Positions 7,493 through 15,716 of a stretch of DNA of 64,000 nt are shown here, one piece after another. Made by a program: the position numbers and the translations under genes. Each line of letters begins with the position of its first letter. Position 1 is the first letter of the stretch. This stretch comes from JALCSJ01 sp036788835 (GTDB taxonomy: Bacteria; Bacillota; Negativicutes; Acidaminococcales; Acidaminococcaceae): assembly GCA_036788835.1 (NCBI GenBank), contig DAIQMR010000004.1, forward strand, positions 46,642 through 110,641, read 5' to 3'. The notes below the pieces were generated by a model that ran no database searches, was not told the DNA's origin, and saw only the letters and a list, made by a program, of their open reading frames with translations.

Positions 7493-8606
7493 ATGGAAGA
7501 GTTAAAACCTGCAATCATCAATTTACAATCCAAGCTTGGCGAAATGAGGGGGTCTCTTTGACATCGTCCGTAAAGAGGACCATATCAAAGAGTTAGAACA
7601 TAAAATGGCAGCGCCGGGATTTTGGGATACACCCGATGCCGCTCAGAAGGTGGCTCAGGAAGTGGACGGACTCAGAGATGAGACCGAAGGCTTTCGGAAG
7701 CTGGAACAAAAAACAGAAGATTTGGCTACTTTGTGGGAAATGGCCACAGAGGAGCAGGATGATAGCTATATAAAAGAAATGGAAGAAAATCTTTCTGCTG
7801 CTCAGACAGAGCTGGCCCACTTAGAAATCGGCATGCTGTTGTGCGAAGAGTACGATAAGAATAATGCGATTTTAACTCTTCATGCGGGAGCAGGTGGTAC
7901 TGAAGCCCAGGACTGGACCAGTATGCTGCTGCGCATGTTCACCCGTTTTGCTGAACGGGAGGGGTATAAGGTGGAATTAATGGATATACTTCCCGGGGAA
8001 GAAGCCGGGGTAAAAAGTGCTACCTTGGAAATTGTGGGTCATAATGCCTACGGTATTTTAAAGAGTGAAAAAGGTGTCCACCGGTTGGTGCGCATATCGC
8101 CTTTCGATGCTAATGCCCGCCGTCATACTTCTTTTTCCGCTGTTGATGTAATGCCGGAAGTTGACGATAACGTTAAAGTGGATATTAATATGAATGACGT
8201 TCGTGTGGATACTTATAGGGCCAGCGGAGCAGGAGGCCAGCACGTTAATAAGACATCTTCGGCAGTACGGATGACTCATATGCCCACAGGTATTGTGGTT
8301 CAGTGCCAGAATGAGCGCAGCCAGCTGCAAAATAAAGAAATGTGTTTGAAATTATTAAGAGCAAAGTTATTTGATTACGAGAAACATAAACACGATGAAA
8401 AAATGAGCGATTTAGCCGGTGATTATCAGGCCATTGAATGGGGCAGTCAGATTCGCTCCTATGTTTTCCAGCCCTATACTATGGTGAAAGACCATAGGAC
8501 AGGAGCAGAGACAGGCAATGTGCAGGCTGTGATGGATGGGGAGCTGAAAATGTTTTCCGAGGCCTACTTGCGGAGTTTAAGACAACCGAAAGCAGAAGAA
8601 AATTGA
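7493..8606 (+). CDS. prfB: Peptide chain release factor 2 (programmed +1 frameshift)
   Basis: Translation begins at ATG 7493 (in-frame TTG 7487 is an alternative) and meets UGA at 7559-7561 after 22 codons. A +1 shift on CTT|T continues in the frame that ends at 8606, giving about 370 residues, the usual length. The RF2 anticodon motif SPF (RISPFDANARRH) and the catalytic GGQ (SGAGGQHVNKTSSAVR) are intact. RF2 ends translation at UGA and UAA. Because RF2 reads UGA, the frameshift autoregulates its level. This organism also uses UGA for selenocysteine in grdB. Confidence 0.95.
7547..7562 (+). promoter_or_regulatory. prfB programmed frameshift site
   Basis: AGGGGGTCTCTTTGAC: an internal Shine-Dalgarno AGGGGG three bases upstream of the slippery CTT followed by UGA C. 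This matches the classic RF2 autoregulation site. Confidence 0.93.
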
Positions 8607-8616
8607 GGACTATCTA

Positions 8617-10722
8617 ATGAATAACTGCAAGAAATTATTCTTGGCTCTGGCAGCTTTGGGACTGTGCTTTTCCCTTTTTCTTAACTGGCAGAGATGGCAG
8701 GTTGAGAAAGCCAACAATCAAATAGAAAATGTTATGGAATACAGCGTTATAGAACGTCTGGCCAGGCTAGAAGGTATTCAGGAGGATAAAGCCCTGCAGC
8801 AGTTTAAAGACAGGGGTATTACCACTCTGGCTTTTTTTGATGTGACTTTGGACAAATTGGCGAAAAGCGGTAAAATCACCATGATTACCGGCCCGGAGTT
8901 AACACAAGGGAAAACCATGAATACCTTGACTCCTGTTTGGCAGACTATTGCTGCCGGGCCCGATTTTGTTAATGACGCTTTGTATATATCAAAGGGAACC
9001 GGGAAGAAGGCCCTTGCCGATGTGGAGGAAGATTTATCCCTGCGTTTTGGCAAGAGCAGGGTAAAGGTTCTTAATGAAAACCCCAGAATCATTCGTTTTA
9101 CCGGAGATTTGGATATGATTAAAGATTATTTTTCTCCCGGGGAACAAAAAGGTGTACGGGAACTGGATTTAGGTTTCTCTTCTGATGATTTGGCAGCAGC
9201 TAAGCGCAATGGTTTTATGGTGGCAGTAAGGCCTACCAACCATTGTGAGGCCTATACGGCAGAATCGGCTGATGGGAAAACCATGATTGATAGTTTCTTT
9301 AATCGCCTGGACAAAAGCGGGGCTAAGATTTCTTTGCTCATCGGCAGCGGCAAGGTTATGCTGGGGAACGAGGAATATTTGCCTTATGTTGCTGAGCAAT
9401 TAACCAAGAGAAAGATTACTCTGGGTATTACGGAGGCTGTTAATCAGCTGCAATTCGCCACTATGGCCGGTGTTGTTAAACTGGCAGAAGATATGCACTA
9501 TCAGGTGGCGAGAAATTATGTCATTGACGCTCTGGAGCAAAAGCCTCTCAGCATGGACGAAACTGCCCGCCGCTGGTCTATTTCCGATGAGGAAAGGAAT
9601 GTGCGCATTAACTATATTAAACCATTTTTGACAACCAGAAATGATTTGACTTTAATGGAGACTAATCTGGAATATGTACAAATGGTGGCAGACAGCGTGA
9701 AAGCCAGAGGTTTTACTTTTGGCCGGGCCGGCATTTTTGAGACCTATTTTCCTGATAGGATTCTTTGGATTCCACTGGCTTTTTCTGCCATTGGGGCAGG
9801 CTTGTTCTATTTGCAGCTGCTGGTTCCTTTTTCCAAGAAAAAATATATCGGTGCTTTATTGGTTTTAGGAGTAGGAGCTTCTGTTTTAATGGTTCTAACC
9901 AATAGGCTGGGACTTTTTGCCCGTCAAGGGGTAGCTCTGACCGCTGCTGTTATTTATCCGGTTCTGGCTATGCATTTTATTTTGTCTTATTGGGATCACC
10001 ATAGAAATGACAATAAATCTTTGGCAAGTTTAGTGGGTTCTACTACTGTGCAGCTGATTCTGACGGTACTGTTTTCTTTGATAGGAGCGTCTTTGGTGGG
10101 AGCCGTGCTTTCCGACATTCGTTTTTATCAGGAAATGGAATTATACAGAGGAGTGAAGCTGACCTTTATTCTGCCTGTTATTTTAATGGCTCTGTTGTTC
10201 TGCAAAGAACTTCCTCTATGGGAAGGTGACGATGCACAAGAGAGCATTATTAAGAGAATCGGCAAACTTTTGGCTAAACCATTTACTTTAAAAATTTTGA
10301 TAGCTCTAGGGATTTTGGGCTTTGTAGGTTGGGTTTTTGTAGGCCGCAGCGGTCATACGGCCGGAGTTCCGGTTCCTGACCTGGAAATGAAATTACGTAT
10401 TTTTCTTCAGGAGGTCATGTATGCCAGGCCCAGGGAAAAAGAATTTATCATTGGCCATCCTTGCTTCTACTTAGCGGCTTTCGCTGCTTATAAAAGACTG
10501 CCTAATCTTTTGTATATGTTATTTGCCTTAGGCGCTACCATTGGTCAAGGCTCTTTGGTTGAGACCTTTGCTCATTTGCGTACCCCCATTTTAATGTCAT
10601 ATGTCCGCGCTGTAGGTGGACTGAGTTTTGGCATTGTGTTGGGTATTATTGCCCTGCTGGTTTTTGCCACTTTCTTTAATTTTTGGCAAAAGAATAAGGG
10701 AAGGTTGGCTTCTCATGAGTAG
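8617..10722 (+). CDS. DUF5693-like multi-pass membrane protein of unknown function
   Basis: 701 residues. One N-terminal membrane anchor (~residues 6-24) is followed by a ~360-residue extracytoplasmic part (VIERLARLEGIQEDKALQQFKDRGITTLAFFD...). The C-terminal half (~residues 375-700) has about eight or more transmembrane helices. I recognise the architecture as that of DUF5693 proteins, often found beside csaB in Firmicutes. The function is unknown; the coupling suggests a role in making or exporting the polymer that CsaB pyruvylates (inference). It starts 10 bp after prfB and overlaps csaB by 8 bp. Confidence 0.75.
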   Translation: MNNCKKLFLALAALGLCFSLFLNWQRWQVEKANNQIENVMEYSVIERLARLEGIQEDKALQQFKDRGITTLAFFDVTLDKLAKSGKITMITGPELTQGKTMNTLTPVWQTIAAGPDFVNDALYISKGTGKKALADVEEDLSLRFGKSRVKVLNENPRIIRFTGDLDMIKDYFSPGEQKGVRELDLGFSSDDLAAAKRNGFMVAVRPTNHCEAYTAESADGKTMIDSFFNRLDKSGAKISLLIGSGKVMLGNEEYLPYVAEQLTKRKITLGITEAVNQLQFATMAGVVKLAEDMHYQVARNYVIDALEQKPLSMDETARRWSISDEERNVRINYIKPFLTTRNDLTLMETNLEYVQMVADSVKARGFTFGRAGIFETYFPDRILWIPLAFSAIGAGLFYLQLLVPFSKKKYIGALLVLGVGASVLMVLTNRLGLFARQGVALTAAVIYPVLAMHFILSYWDHHRNDNKSLASLVGSTTVQLILTVLFSLIGASLVGAVLSDIRFYQEMELYRGVKLTFILPVILMALLFCKELPLWEGDDAQESIIKRIGKLLAKPFTLKILIALGILGFVGWVFVGRSGHTAGVPVPDLEMKLRIFLQEVMYARPREKEFIIGHPCFYLAAFAAYKRLPNLLYMLFALGATIGQGSLVETFAHLRTPILMSYVRAVGGLSFGIVLGIIALLVFATFFNFWQKNKGRLASHE

Positions 10723-11797
10723 AATTTTGATATCTGGCTATTATGGATTTTCCAATGCAGGAGACGAAGCAATGCTGACAGCTATTGTGACGGCTCTGCA
10801 GAAAGCCCGGAAGGACTTAGAGATTACTGTTCTGTCGGGGCATCCGGAGGATACCGCAGCCAAACACCATGTTAAAGCCATTCATAGGTTTGCCTTTCCG
10901 GAGATTTTCCAAGCCATGAGACAAACGGATTTGCTTTTGTCCGGAGGAGGAAGCCTGCTCCAGGATGTGACCAGTTCCAGAAGTTTGTTTTACTACTTAA
11001 GCATTTTGCTTCTGGCCAAGTTTTTAGGCAAAAAGAGTATGCTTTTTGCTCAGGGGATAGGCCCTATCAGATCGCCTAAAGCCAGACAAATCACAAAATA
11101 TGTTTGCAAGCAGGCAGATTTGATTACTGTACGGGATGACGGCTCTTTCGAAGAATTGAAATCCATGGGCTTTCACGATGCTGATATTATCGTAACATCA
11201 GATGCGGTGTTTTCTTTGCAGCCACCGGATAAAGAACTGGGTCAGAAAATCCTGGCAGGCTATGGCCTGGGCACAAAACCTCTTATTGGTTTTGCCTTGA
11301 GACAATGGCAGGGGCAAGAAAGGTTTGTTAAAGAGTTTGCCATGGCAGCAGAACAGCTGAGGGATAAGTATGGGGCCCAGATTGTTTTCCTGCCCTTGCA
11401 GTTTCCGGCGGACAAGGATTTATCCGCTCAGGTGGTGGCTCACATGAGGGATAGCCGGGATACGATTATTCTGGATAATCGGTTTTCCACGGAAGAATAT
11501 ATGGCTATTATCAGCAATTTGACTCTACTGATTGGTATGCGGCTCCATGCCCTTGTTTTCGGAGCCTTAGCCAATGTGCCTTTTATGGCTGTTTCCTATG
11601 ACCCCAAGGTGGACAGGTTTGTAGCCGGCATGGCAGGCAGTGTTCTTGATACTATTGATAAAATAACCGGGGAAGAAATAGTAAAGGCCGCAGAAGGTCT
11701 GTGGCAGCAGCCGCTGGTTCAGGCAGCTGACCGGATTAAAAAACTCAGGGAAGAAGCCGGCCGCAATATTGCCAGAGCCATTGAATTATTGCCTTAA
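10715..11797 (+). CDS. csaB: Polysaccharide pyruvyl transferase CsaB
   Basis: 360 residues from ATG 10715 (MSRILISGYYGFSNAGDEAML). An in-frame upstream ATG exists, but the chosen start has AAGGGAAGG at proper distance and gives the standard N-terminus. Family signatures are GYYGFSNAGDEA, LLSGGGSLLQDVTSSRS (~residues 70-86), MLFAQGIGPI and LLIGMRLHALVFGAL near the C-terminus. CsaB adds pyruvate ketals to cell-wall polymers, creating ligands for SLH domains. In a diderm it would be relevant to outer-membrane tethering by SLH proteins (inference). Confidence 0.9.
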   Translation: MSRILISGYYGFSNAGDEAMLTAIVTALQKARKDLEITVLSGHPEDTAAKHHVKAIHRFAFPEIFQAMRQTDLLLSGGGSLLQDVTSSRSLFYYLSILLLAKFLGKKSMLFAQGIGPIRSPKARQITKYVCKQADLITVRDDGSFEELKSMGFHDADIIVTSDAVFSLQPPDKELGQKILAGYGLGTKPLIGFALRQWQGQERFVKEFAMAAEQLRDKYGAQIVFLPLQFPADKDLSAQVVAHMRDSRDTIILDNRFSTEEYMAIISNLTLLIGMRLHALVFGALANVPFMAVSYDPKVDRFVAGMAGSVLDTIDKITGEEIVKAAEGLWQQPLVQAADRIKKLREEAGRNIARAIELLP

Positions 11798-11819
11798 GAA
11801 ATGAGAGGAGGGAATGGCC

Positions 11820-12512
11820 ATGTTAACCATGACAGGTATTAGCAAGACATATCCCAGCGGTGCAACAGCACTGCGTAACATAGATATCCACATTAAACCG
11901 GGAGAATTTGTTTTCGTGGTAGGACCCAGCGGGGCCGGTAAATCCACCTTTATTAAATTGCTCTTTAGAGAGATAGAACCGACTACAGGCAAAATTTTTG
12001 TCGACGGGGTTGATGTTATGAGCCTAAAGGACAACGAAATTCCCTACTTGAGAAGGCAGTTGGGTATTATCTTTCAGGATTATCGTTTGCTTAACGACAG
12101 AACTGTTTATGAAAACGTAGCTTTTGCCATGGAAGTAATTGAAGCTCCCATGGATAAAATCAAGAAACGTGTGCCGGAAGTTCTTGAGCTGGTAGGGCTG
12201 CGCAGCAGAGCCGATAATTACCCGGGGGAGTTATCCGGCGGGGAGCAGCAGAGAGTGGCTATTGCCAGGGCAATCGTCAATGATCCCTTGCTGGTAATTG
12301 CCGATGAACCTACAGGTAATCTGGACCCGGAAACCAGCATGGAAATCATGAAGATTTTCAGTCACATTAACGATAACGGTACAACCATTATCATGGCAAC
12401 TCATGATAAGACCATGGTTGATTTTATGCAGAAACGGGTTATTGCCATCGAAGACGGTTATATTGTCCGGGATGACATTAAAGGAGTTTATGGATATGAG
12501 CCTGAACACTAA
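11820..12512 (+). CDS. ftsE: Cell division ATP-binding protein FtsE
   Basis: About 230 residues with Walker A GPSGAGKSTFIKLLFRE, Q-loop IFQDYRLLNDRTVYENVAF (typical of FtsE), signature LSGGEQQRVAIARA and Walker B VIADEPTGNLDPE. FtsE binds FtsX and links ATP hydrolysis to activation of peptidoglycan hydrolases at the septum. AGGAGG (11807-11812) fits ATG 11820 better than ATG 11814. It overlaps ftsX. Confidence 0.95.
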   Translation: MLTMTGISKTYPSGATALRNIDIHIKPGEFVFVVGPSGAGKSTFIKLLFREIEPTTGKIFVDGVDVMSLKDNEIPYLRRQLGIIFQDYRLLNDRTVYENVAFAMEVIEAPMDKIKKRVPEVLELVGLRSRADNYPGELSGGEQQRVAIARAIVNDPLLVIADEPTGNLDPETSMEIMKIFSHINDNGTTIIMATHDKTMVDFMQKRVIAIEDGYIVRDDIKGVYGYEPEH

Positions 12513-13383
12513 AAAATATTTCGTCAAAGAAACCTTCAATTCCATAAAACGCAACCAGCTAATGAGTTTTGCTTCTGTATCCACAGTAGCATTGTCACTG
12601 TTGGTTTTAGGGCTTTTCCTTATTATGGTTCTTAATGCCAATAATTTGGCAGGGTATTTGGAGAGCCAGGTACAGGTTACTGTCTATATGGAAGACGGGG
12701 CCAAAAGTGAGACTCTGACTGCAGCGGAAAAGACATTGAAGGAATTGCCCGGGGTAGTTAAGGTAACAGCGGTTACGAAAAATCAGGCCCTAGACAGATT
12801 CAAACAACGTCTGGGAGACCAGAAGGATTTGTTGGAAGCTTTGGGCACAGAAAATCCCTTCCCTGCTTCTTTTGATGTACAAGTGGATAATCCCCAGCGT
12901 ATTTCTCAGATTGTTCCCAGCATTGAGAAAATGCCGGGCGTGGAGACAGCTAAATTCGGCCGTGAAGTGGTAGAGCATATGTTTCAGCTGACGCGTATTC
13001 TACGCCTTGGTGGGTTAGTGCTGGTTATTTTCCTGGCAGTGGCTACTTTGTTTATTATTTCCAACACTATTAGAATTACGGTTTTTGCCAGACGCCGGGA
13101 AGTAAGTATTATGAAATACGTAGGAGCAACCAACTGGTTCATCAGATGGCCTTTCCTTCTGGAAGGCATGTTTATGGGCTTTATAGGAGCCGTTATAGCT
13201 TCGGTCTTTTTGATTCAGATTTATTTAACTTTGCAGAACAAGATTTATACCACGCTGGCCTTTTTCCCATTACTGGGTACATGGCCTTTCCTGGGCTACC
13301 TGACCTTATTCCTGGTAGTTTCCGGGACTTTAATCGGCGCCGCAGGCAGCAGTATCTCCCTGCGTAAATTCTTAGACGTTTAG
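12490..13383 (+). CDS. ftsX: Cell division protein FtsX (permease-like)
   Basis: 297 residues from ATG 12490 (ATG 12496 possible; AAAGGAG at 12480-12485). N-terminal cytoplasmic segment, TM1 (~residues 24-44), an extracytoplasmic domain (~50-170) with the usual VTVYMEDGAKSE... FKQRLGDQ pattern, then three more helices and the conserved SIMKYVGATNWFIRWPFLLEG motif. It forms the FtsEX complex that controls an M23-domain activator, encoded next. Confidence 0.94.
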   Translation: MDMSLNTKKYFVKETFNSIKRNQLMSFASVSTVALSLLVLGLFLIMVLNANNLAGYLESQVQVTVYMEDGAKSETLTAAEKTLKELPGVVKVTAVTKNQALDRFKQRLGDQKDLLEALGTENPFPASFDVQVDNPQRISQIVPSIEKMPGVETAKFGREVVEHMFQLTRILRLGGLVLVIFLAVATLFIISNTIRITVFARRREVSIMKYVGATNWFIRWPFLLEGMFMGFIGAVIASVFLIQIYLTLQNKIYTTLAFFPLLGTWPFLGYLTLFLVVSGTLIGAAGSSISLRKFLDV

Positions 13384-13396
13384 GAGGTGGATGGTA

Positions 13397-14524
13397 ATGC
13401 GTAAATGCTTGGCTATGCTGGCAGTTTTGGCAATGTTATTTAACATTACCATGACCACTTATGCAGCAACTTTGGAAGACAAAAAAGCCGAACTGGAAAA
13501 TCTGCAGCAACAGCTGGAAAGCAAAGATGCAGAAAGAGAAACTAAGAAAAAAGAAGTCAAAAGCGCTATTGACCAATTAATGGAAGTTCAGGCTGAATTG
13601 GCTAAAGCGCAAAAAGAACTGGATGCTGTGGAAGAACAGCAGCAAGCTCTTAATATTAAGATTAAGCAAAATGAAACTCAAATCAAGAAAAAGACTCACG
13701 AACTGGAAATCACCAAAAAACTCTATTGCAAGCGGTTAAAAAATATTTATGAAAACGGGCAGATTAATTATTTGGATGTTTTATTGGGAGCAAAGGACTT
13801 TTCGGATTTTTCTTCCAGAATGTTCCTTCTCCAAAGGATAATCCGTAAAGACAGCGAGATGCTGGCTTTGCTTAAATCCCAAAAAGAAACATTGGAAAAG
13901 GAGAAACAGGCTTTAGCAGATAACAGGAAAAAGTTAGAGGCGATACACAAGGATGTAGTTGCCAAGAAAAAAGTCGTAGAAGAAAAAACAGCTCAGAGAA
14001 GAGCTATTTATGATAAGGCTTTGGCAGAACAAAACAGAATTGACGCAGAGTATAATAAGTTATTGGAAGAAAGCAATAACGTTACTAATATGATTAAAAA
14101 CTGGGAAGCAGGGGGAACCATGGGTTCTGTCCATGGCAGCGGGCGTTTTATCTGGCCTTGCGGCGGTCCTATTACTTCTCCTTTCGGTTGGCGTACCCAT
14201 CCTATTTTCGGTACTTCCCGCTTCCATTCCGGCATTGATATTGGGGTAGATTACGGCACTCCTATTTGTGCAGCTGATTCCGGCACAGTGATTTATGCTG
14301 GCTGGATGGGCGGTTATGGTAATGCGGTAATGATTGACCACGGGGGAGGCTTGGTTACTCTCTATGGGCATAATTCCAGTATTTCCGTTGGTGTGGGACA
14401 AACTGTGGCACAGGGCCAGCAAGTGGCTTTGGCAGGCAGTACAGGGTATTCAACCGGGCCCCATTGTCATTTTGAGGTTCGTATTCATGGTGAGGTTACC
14501 GATCCGGGAGCGTACTTACCATAA
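13397..14524 (+). CDS. Coiled-coil M23 (LytM) peptidoglycan hydrolase or activator, EnvC-like
   Basis: About 375 residues. A signal peptide (MRKCLAMLAVLAMLFNITMTTYA) leads into a long Lys/Glu/Gln-rich coiled coil (~residues 25-235) and a C-terminal M23 domain. The metal-site motifs are intact: FHSGIDIGVDYG (HxxxD) and HCHFEVR (HxH). It may therefore be an active endopeptidase rather than a purely regulatory LytM protein. Position directly after ftsEX and the coiled coil argue for FtsEX-controlled septal hydrolysis. AGGAGG (13382-13387) fits ATG 13397 better than ATG 13391. Confidence 0.92.
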   Translation: MRKCLAMLAVLAMLFNITMTTYAATLEDKKAELENLQQQLESKDAERETKKKEVKSAIDQLMEVQAELAKAQKELDAVEEQQQALNIKIKQNETQIKKKTHELEITKKLYCKRLKNIYENGQINYLDVLLGAKDFSDFSSRMFLLQRIIRKDSEMLALLKSQKETLEKEKQALADNRKKLEAIHKDVVAKKKVVEEKTAQRRAIYDKALAEQNRIDAEYNKLLEESNNVTNMIKNWEAGGTMGSVHGSGRFIWPCGGPITSPFGWRTHPIFGTSRFHSGIDIGVDYGTPICAADSGTVIYAGWMGGYGNAVMIDHGGGLVTLYGHNSSISVGVGQTVAQGQQVALAGSTGYSTGPHCHFEVRIHGEVTDPGAYLP

Positions 14525-14536
14525 AGGAGCAGGTGT

Positions 14537-15682
14537 ATGTTTAAGAAAAGATTTAGTATTGTGAGCTTAATAGTGACTATAGTCCTTACCGGTGCTTTGC
14601 TTATCGGGGTCGGGGCATCTTTCAGCAAAGCTTATCTGGGAGATTGGCAGGCTTTGGCACAGATAGCCAGAACTCGCAGTCTCATTGAGAATAAATTTGT
14701 CGGTGATGTTGATGACCAAAAATTGGACATTGGTTCTATCAAAGGTATGGTCAGAGAATTAAATGACCCTTATTCATATTATTTGGATAAAGATGCCCTG
14801 GCCGAATTGTCCAATGAGTTTGAGGGCCATTTTAGCGGTATAGGCGTAGTTATGGGGAAAATGGAGAAACAGTTTGTGATTGTTTCTACAGTGGACGATA
14901 CTCCGGCCTATAGAGCCGGCATCAAAAGCGGCGATATTATCCTGGCCATTGATAATAAAGAAACTGCCGGAGAAGATTTAGAGACAGTTGTTAAACAGAT
15001 TCGCGGCCAAGACGGTACTACCGTTGAGCTTAAAATTCAGACCGGCAAAGAAAATCCCAGAATAGTAAGAATCGTTCGCTCGGATATTAAATTGTCCTCT
15101 GTGCGGGGCAAGATGCTGGACGAGCAAGTGGGTTACATTCGCATTAGAAACTTTAACCAGGAGACCGGTAAAGATTTTGGTAAAACTTATCGGGAATTGG
15201 CTGATAAGGGAATGAAGGGTGTTGTTCTTGATTTGCGCAGCAACCCAGGAGGACTTTTGTCCAGCTGTGTGGAGGTGGCCCAGTATCTAGTTCCCAAGGG
15301 ACCCATTGTGTCCATTACGGAAAAAGACGGCAGAACAACCACGGAAAGATCCCGCTTAAAAAACAAGCCATTACCCTTGGCTATTTTAGTAGACAAAGGA
15401 ACAGCCAGTGCAGCGGAAATCATTTCAGGGGCTGTACAGGATACTAAGGCGGGAAAGCTTTTTGGCTTGACAACCTATGGTAAGGGCTGTGTTCAGAATA
15501 TTTACAAACTTACAAATGAAACTGCCGTGAAGCTGACTATGGCAAAATATTATACCCCCAGCGGACGCAGTATTGACAAAATCGGCATAACTCCTGATGT
15601 GGAAATCTCTCCGGAGGATGCAACAGGCAGCAATCAATTGGCAGCGGCAGAAAAATATGTAAAGGAAGAACTTAGTAAATAA
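14537..15682 (+). CDS. S41 family C-terminal processing protease with PDZ domain
   Basis: 381 residues. N-terminal signal anchor (~residues 8-30), PDZ domain (~95-180; FSGIGVVMG... YRAGIKSGDIILAID), then the S41 protease core with nucleophile Ser in KGTASAAEIISGA and general base Lys in TTYGKGCVQ. Ctp proteases trim extracytoplasmic proteins and, in several bacteria, control M23 peptidoglycan hydrolases. That fits its place 12 bp after an M23 gene and ftsEX. Confidence 0.93.
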   Translation: MFKKRFSIVSLIVTIVLTGALLIGVGASFSKAYLGDWQALAQIARTRSLIENKFVGDVDDQKLDIGSIKGMVRELNDPYSYYLDKDALAELSNEFEGHFSGIGVVMGKMEKQFVIVSTVDDTPAYRAGIKSGDIILAIDNKETAGEDLETVVKQIRGQDGTTVELKIQTGKENPRIVRIVRSDIKLSSVRGKMLDEQVGYIRIRNFNQETGKDFGKTYRELADKGMKGVVLDLRSNPGGLLSSCVEVAQYLVPKGPIVSITEKDGRTTTERSRLKNKPLPLAILVDKGTASAAEIISGAVQDTKAGKLFGLTTYGKGCVQNIYKLTNETAVKLTMAKYYTPSGRSIDKIGITPDVEISPEDATGSNQLAAAEKYVKEELSK

Positions 15683-15716
15683 AAAATGACTTTAATGGCG
15701 GTTGGGAGATGTACCA

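Noticed and set aside
7559..7561. Stop codon early in prfB suggesting a frameshift error
   Set aside because: The AGGGGG..CTTTGAC context is the known programmed frameshift site of release factor 2.
10628..10714. 29-residue N-terminal extension of CsaB
   Set aside because: It lies inside the DUF5693 frame and has no ribosome site; ATG 10715 gives the family N-terminus.
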